64,000 bases of DNA from Bursaphelenchus xylophilus (taxonomy: Eukaryota > Nematoda > Chromadorea > Rhabditida > Aphelenchoididae), in NCBI GenBank assembly GCA_904066235.2, contig CAJFCV020000006.1:3658001-3722000 (forward strand), written 5' to 3'. The notes under the pieces are model-generated. The model had not been told where the DNA came from. It did no database searches and was given only the letters and a program-made list of their open reading frames with translations. A program made the translations under genes and the position numbers. Every line of letters starts with the position of its first letter. Within the stretch, counting starts at the first letter, position 1. This document shows positions 56,850 through 64,000 of this stretch, piece by piece.

Positions 56850-59397
56850 TTCGACAAGGAAACGACCATATGCAACGAGTGTAAAGACCGAAAGAACTTG
56901 CACAAGTAGCCGAAGACCTTAGTATTGCAGGTATTTGTAAGGAACCAAATTTTACAATTCAAACAGGCGCATGAAACTGCTGTTACATTTTTTGCCGTGG
57001 CATTCGACTACAAAGTGAATCATTTGGACGAGTTTGTAGCTACGTTTTGCAACATGTAGACATAGCAGTACTTCAACAGTTCGTTCAAATATCAGATAGT
57101 CTAATGACGTTCACGAATTCCTTTGACATGTTTGTATGAATTGTAATGATAAAAAAAGGAAAGGACTTACATTTTGTTGTATATTTTTTTTTATTCCGGC
57201 AGTTTTGCGGCCAATCAAGGTTGGGGTCCACCGTCCACGTGCAGTGCCGTGGATACGAAGATCCCTGCCGTTGTGGTTTTCATGCTCTTTGACAATTTGG
57301 TCTTAAAACGAAGCCGGGTTGACATTTTTTAGCCGGACCGTGTTTTGGACCGCACCGGGGACTCGGCAGGCCGTCAGGCCTAAAATATCCGGTCCGGGCC
57401 GTGTTGACATAGCCCAAAAATTTAGTAGATTGGACCGGCAGGTCGGGTTCCTTTATTCATAATATTTTTGAGCTACCGAAGACCCGATGACCGTGCTTGC
57501 CAATAAATCGAAATGATTTTGGAATCACGGATTTTTTCTTACTTACCAACACTGCTTACTGTTGACATCTTAATCCAAATCGGGGAGATACTTGCATTCA
57601 TTTTAAGACGGCACTGGGCTCAAGATGCAAGAGCACCGTAATTTTGTTGAAGCCCTACTTTTAATCTAATAAATAGTGGATTTAGAAGGCCTTATCTAAA
57701 TTCCTCAAAAAATAAAGATCCCCCGAAGACGATACGATCACGATTCCCAACATTTTCTTTAATTTTACAGTATTCTTTTGCATCTTTCTTTTGGCTACTT
57801 GTTACAGGTAAAAAAAGTGGTTGATTAAAGTTATAAATAGAAGGACAATCCCCTCTTTAAAAAGTACAAAAAATATATTATGCATCTCACGCAACAGTTC
57901 AACGCCACGGCTTTTTATGAACCAGAAACAAAATGAAGGAACTATTAAATAAGGTATCAAGATCTAAATCCAATCAAGGGTGGTGCAAAAGTAAGCTGTA
58001 AACTATAGACAGTGACATCAAACGCTAGAGATATCGTCATCGTTTTCAAACCCACTTTCGTGTGTTATTATTCACACATCTGAATAGTGGAACGTCGAAA
58101 GCCCAATTTTCATCTCTTTTGTTGTGTTATGGTTTATCAACATAAGGTCCAAACTAATCGTTTCTTCTTGCACTTTTGGTCCACCAGACATGGTCTATAC
58201 GTGGTGGTCTTAATGAGGTCAACTCCCTACACTTCTGCCAAAATGGTATTAAAAGATAATCTCATAGATCTGTTTGCGATGCGACGCTGTTGCAGCTTAG
58301 GCATATTGTATGTATTTGCTACTTCTCTTTGCATGGGTTGCGGCCGTCCCGCCTTGGGCGTTACAGTATTTAAGACGGAGCCGTCTTCTCTGCAGGAGTT
58401 CATTCCCTTCGCTCCATGCTCGCGTTGGCGGAGTAATCTTGTGAAGCCCTTCTTTCGAGCGATATTATTCTTCAATTCGCATACTGGGACGCGAAAAACC
58501 CATTGCCATTCTTTGGAGTCTGTTGAAATTTGTTGACTTTCGCTTAGACCCCGGTTAAAATGTTGTACTCGGTCAGGCGCGAACTGTATCTGCTAATGAG
58601 GTCAAGTTTCCTTCATGACAATCAGAATGACATTAACGGTTAATCTAATTGGACGCCAAAATAATTTTTTTAAATGCTGTCATTTTTGTTACAGCTTTTT
58701 TTAAAGCATTGTTCCCGGTGCTCCCGTAGGCGGCGCCGCGTTACATTGCAGTCAACAATTAAAAAAATGTAGACGGTCTTTTTAGAAGCGAATTTCGAAG
58801 AATAGCTCTTTTTGTGGCTGCGAACTTTTTATCGTATCGTGGTACAGTACATGACGTGGCTGTTTAATATCTCATCTGACTCTACACAACTGGCATACAA
58901 TACTTCGGCATGCCTTCCACAGTATTGATAATTTGTTGTAGCCCTAAGAAACTGGACTCAAGGCAAACGAACCTATTGTCGTTGCCCTATTAAGTACATA
59001 TTTATTATAGTGAAACACCAGATCTCATGGGCGTATCGAAGGGCGCGAATCGCCCTCAAAGTGCCGAGAAAATTTTTTACATATTATTTTTTACCTACCC
59101 CCTCCATTCGACGTTCATTGCAACGACCTTTGGGATCTATGCATTAGAATTTCAAGTTTCGTCGAGTCGCGACCTGAAACTGCACCTTTTTCCGGTTGTT
59201 TGTTTTGTATTCTCCGTTCGCCTACAATTCCCACATCGGGGATATTGAACCCCTTATTGCTTCTAAGAATTTAACAGCGCGTGCTTGACACAGCCGTAGT
59301 GTAATGTTGAACTAACACAAATACTGTCTGTAAATTGTAATAAACACGGGCTCTTGTTTCTTTTTCTTCAAAGAGTTATCGTTGTGGGCTTACAGGG
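56850..59397. other. Divergent intergenic region between receptor genes D and E
   Basis: A 2.5-kb head-to-head spacer. A GC-rich patch at about 57220-57470 (GGACCGG-type repeats) and a coding-like minus-strand frame at 58475-58227 (rich in Arg, Gln and Asn, no domain recognised) are the only notable content. Likely holds promoters for both neighbours; the block shared by A-C was not found here. Confidence 0.4.
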
Positions 59398-60786
59398 ATG
59401 TCGCAGCTAACGCTCCACACATCTCCATACTCGGAGAATCCGTACGCCTGGGATGTTCCTGATGAGAGTGGGGACTTTGCGACGGAAGCACACGATGAAC
59501 TGGGAAGACTATCGACCGTTTTTCTCATCAATGATATTGTGACTTCCACAGTCGGTGGTGTCCTATCATGTTTGCTTTTATATCTGGTGTTGTATCGAAC
59601 AACCGGACCTCTAAAGCAATATCGCCAAATGCTGTTAATTTGCTGCTTGACAGACACGGTTTATTGGTTGGTGGATAACTCGATGTGGATGGTAAGACCG
59701 ATAACTTGAATTAAAAACTTTGCTTGCAGAAACTCAAGCAGAAAGATGGGGTGTTCATGCTGAAAATGGAAGGAATTGGAGGTCTCATGCGCTGGCCCTA
59801 TCGAGTTTTTCTTGTCGCATTTTATGTGTGGGTGTTATGCTTCGTGAATGTAATCTTGCCAGTTCAACTCTACTTTCGGTATTATTCTTTAGTCAAGTAA
59901 GCAAAAGCGTACGAAGTTACTAAACTAATTTTCCGACATTGCCAAATATTCAATAAATTTCAGAAACCGCATTCTGTCTGGCACCAGAACGATTGGTTTG
60001 TGCGCAGTGGCTGCATTGGTCACTTTCCCTGTCTTTGCTTGCACTTACTTGAGCTTTGGCTGGTCCTCCAAAGAGCAGCCTGGTTTCAATTATGGAACTC
60101 TATGGTTTAAAGAATTCCCAATGCCACAGCTTTTGTTTGGCGATGCTGTAAGTTTACCTGCCTTCAATTAAAAATCAATCTAAAGGATACCATTATTCTT
60201 TATTTCTTTCAGAGGTCACCTTACCAAAAAGGATTTTTGTACATTGGAGGTGGAGTTATTACCGCATCGTATGTTTTGGTGATGTTTATTGGCTATCGGA
60301 CACTACAAAGAATACGAAACATGAATGACTCCTATTCAGAAAAGACACGAAGATTGCAAAGACAGCTTACTAATTTCATGATTGTACAGGTGAGCTAAGG
60401 CCTTATCGCCTACAGTAATTTCTAAAGTTAGGGAAAGACTTGACCCACTATTTTGCTCTGAGTCAACTGTTCCTTTCTCCATCCAATTTCTGATTTTATC
60501 AATGTATTTTTTTTAGGCAGTAATACCAATGTTCACCTCTGTCCTTCCTGTCATGGTAATTGTCAGTCCATCCCTATATTACACGGAAGATGACCGTCTT
60601 TGCTTATACAGTGTCATCTTAATCAGTTGGATTCCGGTCATCAATCCGATAATCACAATCGTAGTGATTGTCCCATTCCGCAGGATTGTGTTTAGAGCGG
60701 TTACATCGAAGATTAGTACTGTCCATACGCTGTCGGATACGTCAACGATCCGTCATCAAAGCGCACCAGAAAATATGATAATCTAA
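59398..60786 (+). CDS. 7TM chemoreceptor-like GPCR, cluster member E
   Basis: Exons 59398-59691, 59730-59896, 59964-60147, 60213-60389, 60517-60786; 363 aa, one frame. Exon phases equal those of A-D; exon 1 is one codon longer and exon 5 longer at the C-terminus. N-terminus …YSENPYAWDV, TM3 end ILPVQLYFRYYSL, loop …QPGFNYGTLWFKEFPMPQLL, TM7 SWIPVINPIITIVVIVPFRR. It is opposite in strand to A-D, so the cluster has an inversion or was founded by divergent copies. TTACAG four bases before the ATG could be a spliced-leader acceptor. Poly(A) signal AATAAA at 60830. Confidence 0.87.
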
Positions 60787-62821
60787 TTTGGGGGTCCGGC
60801 TACAGTAGTCTATTGTCAATTTTACCAGCAATAAATTTTTGAGTATCACCATGAATAACGATACACTGAAACAAGGGCTTGTTGGTATTCTGAGAAGACC
60901 CTATCATGCTTTGCAATCACTTCCTAGTGTTGTAACAAGTTGGGCGTGGGTTCGAGTGGAGCACGTGTAATGCGGTTCCCTATTCTAGGTCTATCTGGAG
61001 TGCCAAGCCCAAATGCGACTACACAAACAATGTCAATCGAATAAATAAGCTCTAGGCGACAACGACAATTCCCGAACTGGCAATTTTAGACCCTGGGTGG
61101 GCTGAGCTTGACCATACTATACAATAGGCGCAGTAAACAAATAGAAGTATATTTATTGACCAAATAACAACTGTCGCTGCGGAAAAAACATTGACAGAAT
61201 TTCAAACTCGTTCATTGGAAGATTTCCATTCTTTTATAACAATGTGTCGGTCATTCCACTACATTCTGTACTTTTGGAACGCAACCGATCTCCACGACTT
61301 TTTGAATTCTTTTCGGTTACAAATTTTAAGTTTTTACAGAAATGACGTTCTCTGTAAACAAGCCACATTTTTGTAGGGTGAAGTCCACGAGATACTTTTC
61401 AATACGATTCTTTTTTGTAAAAGTAATTGTACTCACTTCATGGGAGATTAGATCCAAATGTGCGGTTGAATAAGGCTGGGAACGATTACGAAGGTATTGG
61501 TCATGAAAGTGTTGAGGAACTTAATTTGTAGTAATTCGGGTGCTACAGTCGGCCAACGAAAAAACAGAGATACAACGTTCAAATCGAGTATAAAATGATG
61601 ACTTGCAAATCGATTTTTTTTTGTCTTTCGTCTCTTCACAAGACTGGTCTATCGTCCGAAAAATTGTTGAATATCTCGATGAACCTCTCCCATTGGACAG
61701 GAGCGGACTGGGCCAAAAAAATGTAAACGGGCCGGAGCAACCACTACCGGTGGCTGGCCTTCTGAGTATGCTTTCGTAGAATTTCTCTTCTGTTAGGTAG
61801 ACAAGAAAAAATTGTCTAGCCGAGTAGGCAAGGATACCGGGTAACTGTCTAGCGGCTATGCAAATAACCACTTTGCGTGCAGCAAGAAGAACCGTGGAGA
61901 TTCTAGTCCATGTTTGGAAATCAGACAACATAAAATATATTCAAATGATGGTTTTGGCAATTACATGTTGCGAATCAAGTTTTCATAGGTGTACAAGTGG
62001 CATGAGTTGAGTTTACCCGGCATCTTTAATGGTTCAAAAACAGTTTTTTGATATGACTTTGAAAAGCAATAGACGAATTAAATAGATTCGTAACAAGGAC
62101 TAAGTAGATTCGTAAATTCGTAACAGTAGATTCGCAACAGGTAACGATTACTGTAACAAGGATTTGCCAATATCATACCGGGGTACAGTGAGGGACCTGA
62201 TCCAATGGCAAAAACGTCTCATTTTGCATCCCGGAAGGGACCAAAATGACTCCAAACCCTTCCCTTCTCTAAGCTAAAAACTCCGCTTTGAAAAGCGCGC
62301 CCTTTCCTTCAAAAATGATTGGAGATATTGTGGTCCCTTCCGGGATGCAAAATGAGACGTTTTTTGCCGTTGGATCCGGTCCCCCACTGCAGAAAAATCG
62401 TAATTCTTCTTGGTGAATGTCGGCCGCCCGCGAAATAGTTGCCCGCAATTCTAGCGCCGATACAAACGACCACTAGGGATCTCCGGTCACAACATTTAAA
62501 AAAGAACCTGCCAACCTATACATACTATGTAGGTATCAAGTAAACGAACCATTTGCTTATATTGTTTATATTTGCACGCAATGTTTTTTATTTATAACAT
62601 TACAGTTGGTAGCCTTTTTGAAACGTTGCGTTAAGTGCATCTATATACATAAAGTGCAAACGATGCGGAACAATTCCGCAGTAAACGCGGATTATGTTTT
62701 GTCCCTGTCCACGCGCTCATTTGTACCGAAGCCCCTCCTTTTTGCAAAGCGTAATGCGTTTCGCACAGCCTACATTTTTTCAATATTTGCACTTACTCGG
62801 TAATTTGTTGCTGCGGTGTCT
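60787..62821. other. Spacer between receptor genes E and F
   Basis: Contains the poly(A) signal of gene E (60830-60835), MITE family A copy 6 (62184-62390), and at 62100-62140 short repeats of GTAACAGTAGATTCG type. A 136-codon minus-strand frame (61931-61521) has no recognisable domain. A lone GCCCGC unit (62420-62450) recalls the fold-back element at 29830. Confidence 0.4.
62184..62390. mobile_element. MITE family A, copy 6
   Basis: The left end is TACAGTGAGGGACCTGATCC at 62184, then CAATGGCAAAAACGT and TTTTGCATCCCGGAAGGGAC. The right arm is the inverse, CCCTTCCGGGATGCAAAATG through TTGGATCCGGTCCCCCACTG. The core is AAAAGCGCGCCCTTTCCTT. It resembles copy 5 most (GGGACC instead of GAAGTATC in the arm), suggesting a subfamily. 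Confidence 0.8.
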
Positions 62822-64000
62822 ATGGCCTCGGTTGAGCCACATACGGCCCCATACGAGAACAATCCGTTTGCCTGGGATGTTGCGGACGAGAACGGAGATC
62901 TACCTGCCGAACCCTATAATGAGCTGAGATTTTTATCCAAACTTCTATTCGTTAATTACACCATTACCTCAGTGGGTGGAGGAATTGCCTCGTTTTTGTT
63001 GTTATATTTAGTGCTATTTAAAACGCTGGGAACGCTGAAGCAATATCAGAACATGCTGCTGATATGTTGTGCTACCGATTTGTGGTACTGGTCGGTGGAT
63101 AATTTCATGTATATGGTAAGGAGTGAGATTAGTCACAAATAGAGGATCCGAGAAATCTTTTTTACCGATTTTTTGGCCAGTTAGTCAAAAGCCATGTCTT
63201 TTCCAACGAAGCTGCCCATTTTAAGCATTCTGAATTTTTTGAAGCTAATTTTGACCGGTAATATTTCGGTAAATTTTCAAAATAACTTTTTTCCGATAAA
63301 TCTTTGGACGATAAGCCAATTTGAAGCGTCCCTTCTCGATAGCATGGCTCTGGGCCGGTTTTCCATAATATTCGAGGCCCGGAACCACTCTTGTTAATTT
63401 GGGACCGGGCAGGAATTCAGCCACGCTTACATATAGTATAATATAGTTGACATGTGGCATTACTACATAAGACCTTTCCAACTCAGACACAGATTAATCT
63501 TGTTTTTTTTTTTGAAAGTTTGCGTTGGCGGTTGCCACGCGCTTATTTGAAGGCTATGCTAATACTCCATTTCGCCTCCTCAGCATAACGAACAATCCTC
63601 TATCTTAACAATGATTTATCATAATCGTGAATGGATGTTTTCCAGAAGCTCGGCGAAAAAGACGGAGTTTTGATTGTACAAATGGATGGACTGGCCGGCT
63701 TCCTGAATCATCGTTATCGCATCCTAACAATATCAACGTATATGTGGACCATCTGCATGGTAAATGCAATGCTGCCTGTACAGCTTTATTTCCGGTATTA
63801 CTCTTTGAGCAGGTATAAAATTACAACCTTGCGATATATGTAAAATAAATCCAGGAACGCGTTTCTTTCAACTAGACAAACACTTGGACTGTCATTCCTT
63901 TCGTTGCTCGCCACTTTGCCCGAATTTATAGTCGCGGTGATTAGTTTCAGTACATCGCCGATGGAGCGGCCAGGATTTAATTATGGGACTCTGTGGTTCA
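62822..64000 (+). CDS. 7TM chemoreceptor-like GPCR, cluster member F, truncated by window end
   Basis: Exon 1 62822-63115, exon 2 63646-63812, exon 3 from 63855 to beyond the window; the frame is open and in phase throughout. Same N-terminal pattern (NNPFAWDVADENGDLPAEPY), TM1 TSVGGGIASFLLLYLVLFKT, TM3 end MLPVQLYFRYYSL, and loop PGFNYGTLWF at the window edge. Closest in exon length and N-terminus to member E. Intron 1 is 530 bases with no recognised element. Exons 4-5 lie outside. Confidence 0.85.

Overview
The window is nuclear DNA of a nematode, most likely a free-living rhabditid-type species. The evidence is short GT-AG introns with TTTTCAG-type acceptors, TTTCAG just upstream of several start codons (candidate spliced-leader sites), a BLI/SQT-type cuticle collagen, a receptor guanylyl cyclase, and a cluster of nematode-type 7TM chemoreceptors. 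Non-coding DNA is AT-rich and full of small inverted-repeat DNA transposons, so gene density is low. Species cannot be fixed from the sequence.

Layout. 1-19.7 kb is gene-poor: MITE-like elements, a dispersed TGACGAAATGTCA repeat, a degenerate tRNA and a few weak small-gene candidates. 19.7-23.3 kb (+) is a seven-exon gene for a membrane protein with two nucleoside 2-deoxyribosyltransferase-like domains (Raw/OLRN-1 type). 25.2-28.3 kb (-) is an SLC22-like transporter; its first three introns each carry a MITE. 29.5-33.7 kb holds repeats, including a fold-back-like element whose arms are minisatellites. 33.75-34.0 kb (+) is a candidate 60-residue protein facing a cuticle collagen at 34.1-35.3 kb (-). 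35.7-41.8 kb (-) is a 17-exon receptor guanylyl cyclase (1,210 aa model) that lacks both metal-binding aspartates. 42.6-44.8 kb has unrecognised coding-like fragments. 45.0-64.0 kb is a cluster of six related 7TM receptor genes, four on - and two on +, with the same five-exon structure; one carries a frameshift and the last runs off the window. Transposons sit in the cluster's spacers and introns: a decayed mariner/Tc1 copy, a 1.2-kb palindrome and a 517-bp inverted-repeat element.

The receptor cluster and the cyclase fit a chemosensory neighbourhood (GPCRs and receptor cyclases are standard parts of nematode olfactory signalling), but shared function is inferred from family identity, not shown. 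Exon joins in the main genes were checked by phase: the Raw-like, SLC22, collagen, cyclase and intact receptor models keep one open frame from start to stop. Transposon boundaries are from reading inverted ends and TA or 5-bp duplications by eye.
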